NCBI GenBank assembly: GCA_021613335.1 | Contig: JAJTWR010000479.1 | Coordinates: forward strand, 372,001 to 436,000 | Direction of reading: 5' to 3' | Length of the DNA stretch: 64,000 nucleotides | DNA from: Whitmania pigra | Lineage: Eukaryota > Annelida > Clitellata > Hirudinida > Haemopidae | In this document: piece after piece, positions 46,075 through 55,320 of the stretch | How the letters are laid out: each line of letters begins with the position of its first letter | Position numbering within the stretch: the stretch's first letter is position 1 | Notes under the pieces: generated by a model | Seen by the model: only the letters and a program-made list of their open reading frames with translations | Databases searched by the model: none | Told to the model about the DNA's origin: nothing | Translations under genes and position numbers: made by a program

Positions 46075-46614
46075 TCATCTTTCGGTATTAAAAAACGAAA
46101 AACCCGAGTTACCGTATTTTCTTGTTTCTACGTATCCGGGTTGCGTTTTCATATCCAGCATAGCCGGATGTTCTATAATTAATACTCCGTCTGTTTTAAG
46201 GAGGTCTCTTTTAACGACCAGTTGAGAAATTTTTGGGACGGCAGGTAAATTGTAAGGCGGGTCTGCAAAAATAATATCGTATTGGTTTACATCGCTTGCT
46301 AAAAATTTAAATACGTCTGCTTTACGCAGGTCAATGGCGTTTAAGTTATATTTTCTAATGATTTCTTTCTGCCATAATATACATCGATTGTTTTGGTCTA
46401 TCGAAACAATGTTCTTGGTATTTCTGGAAGCAAACTCTATGCTAATGTTACCCGTTCCGCTAAACAAATCTAAAATTTGGCATTGGTTAAAATCATACCG
46501 ATTGCGCAAGATATTAAACAAAGCTTCTTTAGCCATATCGGTAGTTGGCCTTACCGGGAGTTTGTTTGGCGCATTTAACCGTATATTTTTTAGGCGGCCT
46601 CCAACTATTCGCAT
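46075..46614 (-). CDS. rsmD: 16S rRNA (guanine966-N2)-methyltransferase
   Basis: The 179-residue SAM-dependent methyltransferase modifies 16S rRNA. It begins MRIVGGRLKNIRLNAP, followed by RPTTDMAKEALFNIL, the SAM loop LDLFSGTGNISIEFASR, and the catalytic FADPPYNLP. Its start overlaps the end of the DUF3822 gene by 10 bases, so the two are translationally coupled. Confidence 0.95.
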   Translation of the reverse strand: MRIVGGRLKNIRLNAPNKLPVRPTTDMAKEALFNILRNRYDFNQCQILDLFSGTGNISIEFASRNTKNIVSIDQNNRCILWQKEIIRKYNLNAIDLRKADVFKFLASDVNQYDIIFADPPYNLPAVPKISQLVVKRDLLKTDGVLIIEHPAMLDMKTQPGYVETRKYGNSGFSFFNTER

Positions 46615-47411
46615 GCGCTTAGGGCTAATAAAGAGACATAGTATTGACTGGGCATATCGTCAATTATTTCAGTATTTAAGCCATTTATTCGGTTAAAAGA
46701 AATTGTGCTGAAATAAAGGGACAAACAATGGTAGGCGTTGTCGGTCTGGTGTATAATACCGCTTAGCAAAACAGTTGTTGTCGGGCTTATGGATAGTTGG
46801 CTTACGATCAGTAATAAGTAATAGTTAAATTCTTCGGCATTTTCAAACTCGTAAACTTGCTGAAAATTTAACAAACCCGCTTTAAGGTAAATTACGCTGA
46901 AACTTTTTACGCTGAAATCAAAAATTAAAGTATGATGTTGGCTTTGCTGATTTTCTATCAAGGCATGAAATCCGTTGTATATCTTTGAATCTATAAACTG
47001 ATCGTTTAATAAGTCGTCAATAGTACTGTTTATGCTAAAAACACATTGATGTTGTTGCAATGGTCGGGTTAATACGGTGCAAAAGTCTGTATCGGCAAAA
47101 TACTGGGTATAAATTTCCAGTTCGTCTCGATGGTATATGGGCAGCGGAATGTTAACAACGTTGGGCGTATGAATGGCAATTTTTACCGATTTGTAAGATA
47201 TATTCAGGTATTTATCCTGCTCCAGTTTTTCCTGAAATTTTGCGACAAGGTCGTTACACTCTTGTTCTTCAAACAAAACCTCAACCTTGTTCAATTCGGT
47301 ATTGATAATGGCATACGAAAAGGTATCTAAGCCAATTCTAATCAACAATTCGCATTTTGACGAAATGGCATCGTCAAAATTTGGGTCTGAGAATAAGATG
47401 CTGTTGCTCAT
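46605..47411 (-). CDS. DUF3822 family protein
   Basis: The 268-residue protein has the features of DUF3822: an actin/ASKHA-like arrangement with an N-terminal CELLIRIGLDTFSYAIINTELNKV, a central HTLIFDFSVKSFSVIYLKAG, and a C-terminal region of similar hydrophobic pattern. The family is almost confined to Bacteroidota and regularly precedes rsmD, as here. Its function is unknown; the fixed linkage suggests a role with RNA modification or ribosome assembly (inference). Confidence 0.85.
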   Translation of the reverse strand: MSNSILFSDPNFDDAISSKCELLIRIGLDTFSYAIINTELNKVEVLFEEQECNDLVAKFQEKLEQDKYLNISYKSVKIAIHTPNVVNIPLPIYHRDELEIYTQYFADTDFCTVLTRPLQQHQCVFSINSTIDDLLNDQFIDSKIYNGFHALIENQQSQHHTLIFDFSVKSFSVIYLKAGLLNFQQVYEFENAEEFNYYLLLIVSQLSISPTTTVLLSGIIHQTDNAYHCLSLYFSTISFNRINGLNTEIIDDMPSQYYVSLLALSACE

Positions 47412-47554
47412 TAAGACAAAAATAATCTTTTTTCTGTAAGTTTAGCATCGCATCTTTGTCACATAAACAAACCGTTTTTTATTGAATTATGAAGTAAACT
47501 TTGCGCCGCTAAAATTGTTAATGAACGTTTTCTTTGTATTTTTACTGGAAAATT

Positions 47555-47569
47555 CTGACTTGTGGTCAG
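47555..47569 (+). other. small hairpin ahead of ribE
   Basis: CTGAC, loop TTGTG and GTCAG form a perfect 5-bp hairpin ending 24 bases before the ribE ATG. It is not an FMN riboswitch: none of its conserved parts is present. It could be chance. Confidence 0.3.
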
Positions 47570-47593
47570 TTAAGCAGAAAAAGAGAACAAATT

Positions 47594-48181
47594 ATGTTTA
47601 CCGGTATCATTGAAGCGTTAGGAGAGGTTATCGAGATTAAAAAAGAAGGAACCAATATTCATTTTACAATACAATCTAATCTTTCCAAAGGGTTAAAAAT
47701 AGATCAAAGTTTGGCTCACAACGGCGTTTGTTTAACGGTGGTGGCGCAAGATGAAAAAGCGCATCGGGTAACGGTTATCAACGAAACTATTAAAAAAACA
47801 AATCTGGGCAGTTGGGTTGTTGGCAGTAAAGTAAATTTAGAACGGTGTATGCAGATCAACGATCGCTTAAACGGCCATATGGTGCAGGGCCATGTAGATC
47901 AAATTGCCGATTGTATTAAAATAGAAGAGAAAGGCGGGAGCTGGGAGTATTGTTTTAAATATGACGCGCAATACGGAAACATTACAGTAGAGAAAGGTTC
48001 TGTTTGTGTAAACGGCATTAGCCTAACGGTGGTAAATTCTCAAGTTGGTCAGTTTTCTGTTTTCGTTATTCCATACACGTACCAAAATACCAATATGCAT
48101 AACCTAAAAGCGGGGGATACCGTAAATTTAGAGTTTGATATCATTGGCAAATATGTTGCCAAATTAATCAATAAGCCTTAA
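47594..48181 (+). CDS. ribE: riboflavin synthase, alpha subunit
   Basis: The 195-residue enzyme disproportionates 6,7-dimethyl-8-ribityllumazine to riboflavin. It begins MFTGIIEALGEV and contains two lumazine-binding domains. The first has LAHNGVCLTVV, the second VCVNGISLTVVNSQVGQFSVFVIPYT. The ATG at 47594 gives the universal MFTGIIE start; in-frame upstream codons (to 47534) are not needed. No other rib gene is adjacent. Confidence 0.95.
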   Translation: MFTGIIEALGEVIEIKKEGTNIHFTIQSNLSKGLKIDQSLAHNGVCLTVVAQDEKAHRVTVINETIKKTNLGSWVVGSKVNLERCMQINDRLNGHMVQGHVDQIADCIKIEEKGGSWEYCFKYDAQYGNITVEKGSVCVNGISLTVVNSQVGQFSVFVIPYTYQNTNMHNLKAGDTVNLEFDIIGKYVAKLINKP

Positions 48182-48546
48182 TACAGGCTTAAACTTGAGA
48201 TTTGCTCAAAATATTTTTTCGATTTTTAAGTCTTCAAATTAAAAAAATTGGGATCAGTTTTTTAAGAAATTTGTTTTTGAATCTTAACAAAATCTTTACT
48301 TTTAAACCTTTTTAAACAGAAAAGCCGGCTAAAAAATGAAAAGAAAGAGAAGATTTTTTTTGGTAAGGTATTAACGGGGATGAACAAACCGGGAATCCAT
48401 AATTCAATTATTGCCAAAAGAATATTTTGCAAAAACTTGAAACCTTTTTTTCGCTAAATCAAATCTTTTAAAAGATTTTTTTAAATAAAAAAAGACAAAT
48501 GAGATACTGTGTAGATAAATTTTAACTTTAGTTTTATGTAAATAAA
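48182..48546. other. 365-base gap with possible eroded IS/MITE end
   Basis: Besides the palindrome at 48461-48482, the stretch 48280-48319 contains AATCTTAACAAA and, 15 bases on, CTTTTTAAACAG. These resemble the inverted-repeat end of the MITE (read from the other side) with an insertion between. The match is weak and may be chance. Confidence 0.35.
48461..48482 (+). terminator. palindromic terminator-like sequence
   Basis: AAATCTTTTAAAAGATTT is a perfect 18-base palindrome followed by further T, giving seven or more T in a row. It is AT-only apart from two pairs, so as a terminator it would be weak. Confidence 0.4.
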
Positions 48547-49161
48547 ATGATGAAAAAAATATTTTGTTCGATATTTTTTGTATTATTTGGCCATTTGGGC
48601 TTTACCCAAAGCTTCTTTTTTATCCCGCACTTTATCCAATCTAATCAGATTGGTTTAAAAGGAGGCGTTAATTTAGCTAAGTTTGATGTGCAAAATATTT
48701 TTAGCAGCGATAACGGAATAGGTTATTATTTGGGTTTTTGGTTACGACAGGAAGTTGCTCGAAGTTATTTTCAGCCTGAACTTTATTTATCTAATATAAA
48801 TGCCGTTTTAAAAAATAACACGGGGAATGAAAACAAGGTAAAATTTACCAGTTTAGACGCGTTGTTTTTAATAGGTAAAAAAATAGGGGGGAGAAATGTT
48901 GGCCTTAGGTTAAATACAGGGCCGCTTTTTTCGTTTATATTAAATCAGGAGCAGAAATTTAGTCAGGCAGTTTCAAATGTTTTTGACGGTCGTTTTAAAG
49001 GGCAGAATTTGGCCTGGAAGTTTGGCATAGGGGCAGATATTTATAGTATTGGCAGCATCGATTTACATTATCAGATGGGTTTAAGTCAATTAAACAATGC
49101 CGGTTATCCTGAAACCAAATTAAATATGTTTACCCTTGGACTGGCGTTTAAGTGTTTTTAA
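48547..49161 (+). CDS. outer-membrane beta-barrel protein (PorT/porin-like)
   Basis: The 204-residue protein has a signal peptide (to about GFTQS), then the segment QIGLKGGVNLAKFDV and alternating beta strands. It ends LNMFTLGLAFKCF with a terminal aromatic residue, typical of small outer-membrane barrels of Bacteroidota. The role is unknown. The ATG at 48547 is followed at once by a second Met codon; either could start. A near-match -7 box (TAACTTTA) lies at 48523-48530. Confidence 0.8.
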   Translation: MMKKIFCSIFFVLFGHLGFTQSFFFIPHFIQSNQIGLKGGVNLAKFDVQNIFSSDNGIGYYLGFWLRQEVARSYFQPELYLSNINAVLKNNTGNENKVKFTSLDALFLIGKKIGGRNVGLRLNTGPLFSFILNQEQKFSQAVSNVFDGRFKGQNLAWKFGIGADIYSIGSIDLHYQMGLSQLNNAGYPETKLNMFTLGLAFKCF

Positions 49162-49266
49162 AAAGTTTGTAAATGCTAAGCAAAAGCGGCGCAGATTTAA
49201 AAAATACAGCGCAAAAGTGTTTGTTGGGCTAACAAAATAATATGAATAGCGAAGAATAAAAATAGG

Positions 49267-49274
49267 TAGTTTTG
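49267..49274 (+). promoter_or_regulatory. -7 box for the PAP2 phosphatase gene
   Basis: TAGTTTTG fits TAnnTTTG, 32 bases before the ATG at 49307. No clear -33 element is present. Confidence 0.4.
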
Positions 49275-49306
49275 CTTCAAAAGCAGTTTATTAAAATTTT
49301 TAGCGC

Positions 49307-50098
49307 ATGCGTAAATTTTTTTCAATGATTTTTGGGATGCTGGCGCTTTGGTTTAACGCTTTTTCTCAAACCGCAGATTTCGTTGCTGCCGAAAGAGTCG
49401 ATTCGTTAGGTAATTGGTATACCGGCGCTACCGTTCATAAACCCGAAATTAAATTAACAGCGTTTATTATGCCGGCGGCTTTAATTGGCTATGGCGTTGC
49501 GGCTGTTAATGATTATGGAGGACTTAAACAACTTGATTTAAAGGTAAAATCAAAAATTTTGAAAAATTGTCCTTTGTTTTCAACCCGTATCGACGATTAT
49601 CTTCAATATACCCCGGCGGCTACGGTTTATGCTCTAAATCTATTGAACCTAAAAGGTAAACATAATTTGTTTGATGCAACCATGCTGTATGTTACCTCTT
49701 CTGCGATCGGAGGCGCTTCTACTCATTTGGTAAAAAGAGGGGTAGGCAGAACCAGGCCCAACGGTTCGGGAAATAACTCTTTCCCATCCGGCCATACGGC
49801 CTATGCTTTTACGGCCGCCGAGTTTTTATATCAAGAATATAAAGACGTAAACGTTTGGATAGGTTATGCGGGCTATTTAGCAGCAACCACGGTAGGAATA
49901 TTACGCGTATACAACAACAAACATTGGCTTAGCGATGTTGCTGCCGGAGCCGGCTTTGGCATTGCATCAACAAAAATAGCGTATCTTATTTATCCCTTTA
50001 TAAAAAGGCAATTTGCAGGCAAAAAGCAAAATAATTTTATCATGCTGCCTTTTTACGGAAAAGCGCTAAAAGGAATAACCATATTCGGAAAGGTTTAA
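49307..50098 (+). CDS. PAP2 superfamily phosphatase
   Basis: The 263-residue protein has a signal peptide (to about AFSQT) and hydrophobic segments. The three acid-phosphatase motifs are present: KRGVGRTRP (K-x6-RP), SFPSGHTAYAF (PSGH) and RVYNNKHWLSD (R-x5-H-x3-D). Such enzymes remove phosphate from lipid phosphates such as undecaprenyl pyrophosphate or phosphatidylglycerol phosphate, or from lipid A. The substrate here cannot be decided. The active site would face the periplasm. Confidence 0.9.
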   Translation: MRKFFSMIFGMLALWFNAFSQTADFVAAERVDSLGNWYTGATVHKPEIKLTAFIMPAALIGYGVAAVNDYGGLKQLDLKVKSKILKNCPLFSTRIDDYLQYTPAATVYALNLLNLKGKHNLFDATMLYVTSSAIGGASTHLVKRGVGRTRPNGSGNNSFPSGHTAYAFTAAEFLYQEYKDVNVWIGYAGYLAATTVGILRVYNNKHWLSDVAAGAGFGIASTKIAYLIYPFIKRQFAGKKQNNFIMLPFYGKALKGITIFGKV

Positions 50099-50377
50099 AA
50101 AAAAATCAGACAAATGTTATCTTTACAGAACAGATTGTATTTTTATTTTCAACGTTAAATTTACCGCCGAAACATTCTCTTGTTTATGGTTTAAGACTAT
50201 TCAGATACAAAAAATAAACCCGATTTATCTCGCCGGAACTTGGCAGAGTTTTGTTTAACGGAATAAAATGTTGATGTAAATTACCGGAAAATAAAGATTT
50301 TTAAACAGAAGTAAAAAAACAAGAAGAATCAAAGGCGATGAATGACGGTTAAAGGTTCTAATAATTTCCAATAATAC

Positions 50378-50385
50378 TATATTTG
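50378..50385 (+). promoter_or_regulatory. -7 box for glyS
   Basis: TATATTTG ends 7 bases before the ATG at 50393. Transcription should then begin within about four bases of the start codon, leaving almost no leader. The -33 element is not clear. Confidence 0.55.
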
Positions 50386-50392
50386 CGATACT

Positions 50393-51871
50393 ATGAAAAA
50401 AAGCAACGACGAACAGTTTAAAAATGTAATATCGCACGCTAAAGAATATGGTTTTATTTTTCAAAGCAGCGAAATATATGACGGACTAAGCGCCGTTTAC
50501 GATTACGGACAGTTTGGCGTTGAACTAAAAAACAATCTTAAAACCTATTGGTGGAAAGCCATGGTTCAAATGCATGAGAACATTGTAGGCATTGATGCGG
50601 CTATTTTTATGCATCCTAAAGTATGGGAAGCCAGCGGCCATGTAGACGGATTTAACGACCCCATGATTGATAATAAAGACAGCAAGAAACGTTATCGCGC
50701 AGATCAGTTATTGGAAGATAAAATTGCCAAATACGAAAAAGAAGGTAAAACAGATAAAGCCGCAAAGCTGCAAGCGGCTATGAACGATGCCTTAAAAGCG
50801 GAAGACTTTCTGCGTTTAAAGGTTTTGATAGAAGAGCATGGCATTGCTTGCCCTGTAAGCGGCACAAAAAATTGGACTGATGTTCGTCAGTTTAACCTGA
50901 TGTTTAACACCCAATTTGGCGCTATGGCAGATGAAAGCGAAGAGGTTTATCTTAGGCCTGAAACAGCTCAGGGCATTTTCGTTAACTTTTTAAATGTTCA
51001 GAAAACAGGAAGGATGAAAATTCCTTTCGGTATTGCGCAAATTGGTAAAGCATTTAGAAATGAAGTTGTTGCCCGTCAGTTTATTATGCGTATGCGCGAA
51101 TTCGAACAAATGGAGATGCAGTTTTTTGTGCGTCCGGGCGAGGATAAAAAATGGTTTGAGTATTGGAAACAAGCTCGTTTAAAATGGCACAAGGCTTTAG
51201 GAACCGCGCCTGAAAAATATCGTTATCACGATCATGTTAAACCGGCGCATTATGCAAATGCAGCCACCGATATCGAATTTGAATTTCCGTTTGGGTTTAA
51301 AGAAATAGAAGGCATACACAGCCGTACCGATTTTGATTTAAGTCGGCATCAGCAATACAGCGGCAAAAAAATGCAATATTTTGATAACGATTTAGACGAA
51401 AACGGCAAACCCTACGGTAATTATGTTCCTTATGTGATTGAAACCTCAATAGGTTTGGATAGGATGTTTTTATTAACCTTGATTAATGCGTTGGAACAAG
51501 AAGATTTGGGCGCCCCTGATAAGCAAGACAGCAGAACCGTTTTAAAATTGCATCCTGTTTTGGCGCCCTATAAAGCAGCCGTTTTTCCGCTTATCAAAAA
51601 AGATGGCTTGCCAGAAAAAGCGAGAGAAATTATGGATCAATTAAAAATAGATTTTAATTGTGTTTATGAAGAAAAAGACGCTATTGGTAAACGTTACCGT
51701 CGCCAAGACGCCATTGGCACCCCGTTTTGTATTACCGTAGATCATCAAACTCTGGAAGATAATACGGTAACTATCCGCCACCGCGATACTATGGAACAGC
51801 AACGGATAAAAATTAAAGACCTTTATTTTACCATTGACAGCAAAGTAAGCTGGAGAACTTTATTACATTAA
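50393..51871 (+). CDS. glyS: glycyl-tRNA synthetase (homodimeric type)
   Basis: The 492-residue class II synthetase charges tRNA-Gly. Motif 2 lies in IPFGIAQIGKAFRNEV and motif 3 in ETSIGLDRMFLLTL. The YLRPETAQGIFVNF segment and a C-terminal anticodon-binding domain (from VLAPYKAAVFPLI) are standard. It is the single-chain alpha2 type, not the two-gene E. coli type. gtrA follows 60 bases downstream with its own -7 box. Confidence 0.97.
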   Translation: MKKSNDEQFKNVISHAKEYGFIFQSSEIYDGLSAVYDYGQFGVELKNNLKTYWWKAMVQMHENIVGIDAAIFMHPKVWEASGHVDGFNDPMIDNKDSKKRYRADQLLEDKIAKYEKEGKTDKAAKLQAAMNDALKAEDFLRLKVLIEEHGIACPVSGTKNWTDVRQFNLMFNTQFGAMADESEEVYLRPETAQGIFVNFLNVQKTGRMKIPFGIAQIGKAFRNEVVARQFIMRMREFEQMEMQFFVRPGEDKKWFEYWKQARLKWHKALGTAPEKYRYHDHVKPAHYANAATDIEFEFPFGFKEIEGIHSRTDFDLSRHQQYSGKKMQYFDNDLDENGKPYGNYVPYVIETSIGLDRMFLLTLINALEQEDLGAPDKQDSRTVLKLHPVLAPYKAAVFPLIKKDGLPEKAREIMDQLKIDFNCVYEEKDAIGKRYRRQDAIGTPFCITVDHQTLEDNTVTIRHRDTMEQQRIKIKDLYFTIDSKVSWRTLLH

Positions 51872-51909
51872 CAAACCAAGTTAACCCAATAGTATTTGGT
51901 AACATTTGC

Positions 51910-51917
51910 TAGCTTTG
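51910..51917 (+). promoter_or_regulatory. -7 box for the GtrA-like gene
   Basis: TAGCTTTG fits the consensus and ends 14 bases before the ATG at 51932. A TTTG is present but at only 11 bases' spacing. Confidence 0.4.
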
Positions 51918-51931
51918 TTCCAACAAATAAA

Positions 51932-52420
51932 ATGCGCAAAATCCTTCTGTCTGTTATCGATTTTTTTTATCCGCCGTTTAAACGTTTTGTTTCCCTTCAT
52001 AATTTCAGATATTTGGCTACCGGCGGGGGTACTTTTCTGGCGGGTAATGCGGTTTACTATTTGTCATTCCATTTTCTGTTTACCGCCGATGTGGTTAACC
52101 TCTTATATATTCCGTTAAAAAGAGAAACGGCCGCTTTAGTTGTTGATTTTGCCGTAATTATACCTTTAAGTTTTCTGTTAAATAAATATGTTATTTTTAC
52201 GCACAGTAAATTAAAAGGGCGCACGCAATTTTTCAGGTTTTTTAATTTGCAATGGATCAACATTCTGATGAACTGTGTGCTGCTTAAATTATTTGTAGAA
52301 ATATTCCATATTTATCCAACCTTTGCAATTTTTAGCGTAAAAATTCTGATTGCCATTTTCAGCTATGTTTACCAGCATTATTTTACTTTTAGCGTAAAAA
52401 AATTTGGTAAAAAAAAATAA
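51932..52420 (+). CDS. GtrA family membrane protein
   Basis: The 162-residue protein has four hydrophobic helices and the GtrA pattern FRYLATGGGTFLAGNAVYYLSFHF at the first helix. It ends with YVYQHYFTFSVKKF, also typical. GtrA proteins are thought to flip or move lipid-linked sugars for cell-surface polysaccharides. The ATG at 51932 is preferred to an upstream start at 51896 because the family homology begins after it and the -7 box lies between the two. Confidence 0.88.
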   Translation: MRKILLSVIDFFYPPFKRFVSLHNFRYLATGGGTFLAGNAVYYLSFHFLFTADVVNLLYIPLKRETAALVVDFAVIIPLSFLLNKYVIFTHSKLKGRTQFFRFFNLQWINILMNCVLLKLFVEIFHIYPTFAIFSVKILIAIFSYVYQHYFTFSVKKFGKKK

Positions 52421-52684
52421 TTTGATACTTTTAAAACAGAGAGGTAATTTGGAGTTGAGGCCGGCTTATAAAACGTTATCGGAGAGCTTAACCCGAGATT
52501 GAAACGGGCAAAATAAAAAACGGTTTATCAATGCCAAGAATAAAGCATTTGTTAAAAAATAAGAGCCAGGATAAGAACAGCCGTAAAATAAATCGGTTTT
52601 AACAGGATATTTATTTGGAAAATACTTTTGAACCAATTAAATTAGCTTTTTAGCGTTATTTAATTATTAATTATTAACAATAAG

Positions 52685-54460
52685 ATGAGTTTTAACGACT
52701 TTGGAAACGCGCAGGTGGCCAAACTGCCCAAACATTTAAGGCAGTATATAGTAGAGCAGCATTATGAAAAATATACGCCGATTGATCAGGCTGTTTGGCG
52801 TTACGTAATGCGTCAAAATTATAATTATTTAAAGCATGTTGCTTATTATCCATATATCAAGGGTTTAGAAAGAACGGGTTTAAGTATTGAGCGCATACCT
52901 GATTTGCAAACCATGAACGATAGTCTCGGTAAAATTGGCTGGGGCGCCGTATGCGTAGATGGTTTTATTCCTCCTACCGCCTTTATGGAATACCAGGCTT
53001 GTCGGGTATTGGTGATTGCAGCAGATATCCGTAGGATTAATCATATAGCATACACGCCCGCGCCGGATATTATTCATGAAAGCGCCGGCCATGCCCCCAT
53101 TATAGCCGATGCCGATTACAATGCTTATTTGAGTTATTTTGGCTCTATTGGCGCAAAGGGGATGTTTAGCCGTAAAGATTTTGAACTTTACGAAGCGATT
53201 CGCAAACTTTCTATTTTAAAAGAAGCGGTTGGTACAACGGAAGAAGAAATTGCAGAGGCGGAAAAAGAATTGAAAGACATTTCTGAAAACATGGGCCAGC
53301 CAAGCGAAATGGCTTTATTAACCCGCTTACATTGGTGGACGGTAGAATACGGACTGATTGGCACTTTAGACAACCCAAAAATTTACGGAGCAGGCTTGCT
53401 CTCTTCAATTGGAGAGAGCGTTACCTGTATGGACCCAAAGGTAAAAAAATTGTGGTATAATATTGATGCAATCAATTACCCGTTTGATATAACAAAGGCG
53501 CAGCCCCAATTATTTGTTACCCCCACTTTCCAAAATCTGATTGATGTTTTAGAAGCCTATGCCAATACGATGTCGTTTAGGGTTGGCGGGGCTAAAAATA
53601 TACTCAAAGCCATCGAATGTAAAAACCCGGCCACTGCCGTTTACAGCTCGGGTTTGCAGGTTACGGGCATTTTTTCTGATTTAGGTTTAGATGCTGATAA
53701 CGAGTTGACTTTTATAAAAACCCAAGGGCCGTCTGCTTTGGCTTTTGCCGATAAACAATTAGCCGGTCATGGAAAAGATTATCATTGCGAGGGTTTCTCA
53801 TCGCCGGTTGGTAAATTAAAAGACGCTCAAAAACCTTTAGAAAATTATACGGATGACGAATTGGCTGCTATAGGCGTAGCAGTGGGTCAGCCTATAGACC
53901 TAACTTTTGAAAGCGGGATAAACGCGAAAGGTTTAGTTACCCAAATTTTAAAAGAGAAAGAACATTTGATACTGATAACTCTTCATGATTGCACAGTGAC
54001 AGAGGCTAATGGCAATAAATTATTTAAGCCGGAATGGGGCGCGTACGATATGGCCGTTGGAGAAAAAATAGTTTCTGTATTTAATGGAGCTGCCGATAAA
54101 GACGCTTTTGAAGAAATTACCCATATTAGTGTTCAAAAAACGTGTCAGGCTGAATATGACCAGGCTACCGTTCAATTAAATAAACTTTATTTACGGGTAA
54201 GCCAAATACGGATTAACGAAAAAAATTTTGAAGATTTAAAGGAAATTTTTGATATCCTTAAAGATCAATATTGTAACGATTGGTTGTGCGCATTGCAAAT
54301 TTTGGAGATCCTGCATCATCAAAAAATCGATCTTGTTTTGCAAAAAGAGATAAGAATGTATTTAGAAATGATGGCCGTTACCAAAAAAGAATTTGCCAAA
54401 TTAATTGGCGATGGTTTGCATATAATTGCCAATCCGGTTACGCAATTGGTGGCCGAATAA
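52685..54460 (+). CDS. aromatic amino acid (phenylalanine) hydroxylase, long form
   Basis: Converts phenylalanine to tyrosine using iron, oxygen and a reduced pterin. The 591-residue protein has the catalytic domain in the first 300 residues. Iron ligands are His131 and His136 in PDIIHESAGHAP and Glu221 in WWTVEYGLIG. Typical bacterial enzymes are about 260-300 residues. Here about 290 more residues follow with no domain I recognise (from about FITKAQPQLF/PTFQNLI onward). Tyrosine breakdown genes lie 2-6 kb downstream, and a PTPS-like gene with folE is at the other end of the window. Specificity for Phe over Tyr/Trp is inferred from the context. Confidence 0.93.
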   Translation: MSFNDFGNAQVAKLPKHLRQYIVEQHYEKYTPIDQAVWRYVMRQNYNYLKHVAYYPYIKGLERTGLSIERIPDLQTMNDSLGKIGWGAVCVDGFIPPTAFMEYQACRVLVIAADIRRINHIAYTPAPDIIHESAGHAPIIADADYNAYLSYFGSIGAKGMFSRKDFELYEAIRKLSILKEAVGTTEEEIAEAEKELKDISENMGQPSEMALLTRLHWWTVEYGLIGTLDNPKIYGAGLLSSIGESVTCMDPKVKKLWYNIDAINYPFDITKAQPQLFVTPTFQNLIDVLEAYANTMSFRVGGAKNILKAIECKNPATAVYSSGLQVTGIFSDLGLDADNELTFIKTQGPSALAFADKQLAGHGKDYHCEGFSSPVGKLKDAQKPLENYTDDELAAIGVAVGQPIDLTFESGINAKGLVTQILKEKEHLILITLHDCTVTEANGNKLFKPEWGAYDMAVGEKIVSVFNGAADKDAFEEITHISVQKTCQAEYDQATVQLNKLYLRVSQIRINEKNFEDLKEIFDILKDQYCNDWLCALQILEILHHQKIDLVLQKEIRMYLEMMAVTKKEFAKLIGDGLHIIANPVTQLVAE

Positions 54461-54510
54461 AGAGAAGGGTTTCTTTATAGGTTTTTAATAATATAAATTC
54501 TGTTTTCTGT

Positions 54511-54538
54511 TTATTATGCATGGCGGGTTATTATGCAT
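54511..54538. repeat. 11-bp direct repeat ahead of the SDR gene
   Basis: TTATTATGCAT occurs at 54511-54521 and again at 54528-54538, 17 bases apart, ending 18 bases before the SDR start. Each copy contains the palindrome ATGCAT. It could be a regulator-binding site. Confidence 0.45.
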
Positions 54539-54556
54539 AGTTTAGTATCTGTATAA

Positions 54557-55258
54557 ATGAATGTTATAATAACGGGCGCAAGCAGCGGGGTAGGTTTTGA
54601 AGCCGCATTAGAATTTACTTTAAATTCAAAAAATAAAGTTCTATGTTTGGCTCGCAATGCGGATAAACTGAGAAAATTGTATGAAATAGCCGTTGGTCTT
54701 TCGCCGGAATGTCAATTGTTTCCTGTAGCTTTTGATATTGTTTATGGCGATTATCAGACGTTTATCTCATTTATTAAAGAACATTTGGGGCAAATAAACA
54801 TTTTAATAAACAATGCGGGCTTATTGGTTAATAAACCTTTTAGCGAAACCACAGAAAACGATTTGACAGATATGTTGAGCGCAAATGTAATCAGTCATTT
54901 TAAAATGATTAAAGCGGTTTTACCGTTTATGGACAAAGGAAGCCATATTGTAAATATAGGAAGTATGGGCGGTTTTCAAGGCAGCGTTAAATTTAAAGGC
55001 TTAGCCGCTTATTCGGCCAGTAAATCCGCTTTGCATACTTTAACCGAATGTTTGGCGTTAGAACTTGTTGAACAAGATATTAAAGTAAATTGTTTAGCTT
55101 TGGGTTCGGTTCAAACAGAAATGCTGGAACTGGCGTTTCCAGCTTATCAAAGCCCTGTTTTAGCGTTTGAAATGGGGAAATATGTTGCCGATTTTGCCCA
55201 AACAGGTCATAAATTTTTTAACGGGAAAGTTTTGCCTGTTGCAGTAAGCACGCCGTAA
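54557..55258 (+). CDS. short-chain dehydrogenase/reductase
   Basis: The 233-residue NAD(P)-dependent Rossmann enzyme has ITGASSGVGFEAALE (cofactor loop), LINNAG, the catalytic Ser in VNIGSMGGFQG and YSASKSALHTL with Tyr and Lys. It lies 96 bases after the phenylalanine hydroxylase in the same direction. Because pterin cofactors need a sepiapterin-reductase-type SDR, a role in cofactor synthesis is possible, but that rests on position only. It is an SDR without doubt; the substrate is open. Confidence 0.88.
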   Translation: MNVIITGASSGVGFEAALEFTLNSKNKVLCLARNADKLRKLYEIAVGLSPECQLFPVAFDIVYGDYQTFISFIKEHLGQINILINNAGLLVNKPFSETTENDLTDMLSANVISHFKMIKAVLPFMDKGSHIVNIGSMGGFQGSVKFKGLAAYSASKSALHTLTECLALELVEQDIKVNCLALGSVQTEMLELAFPAYQSPVLAFEMGKYVADFAQTGHKFFNGKVLPVAVSTP

Positions 55259-55320
55259 AGTTCAACTTTTTCAACGTTTGCATGTAATTGCAAGCATGTT
55301 TAATTTATTTAAATCATTGC

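Noticed and set aside
45830..46078. Two short minus-strand frames after rsmD, the first overlapping its stop as ATGA.
   Set aside because: They are 32 and about 49 codons of unlikely composition with no recognisable homology; the ATGA overlap alone is weak evidence.
47412..47593. FMN riboswitch before ribE.
   Set aside because: The leader is short and lacks the conserved FMN aptamer segments; only a 5-bp hairpin is present.
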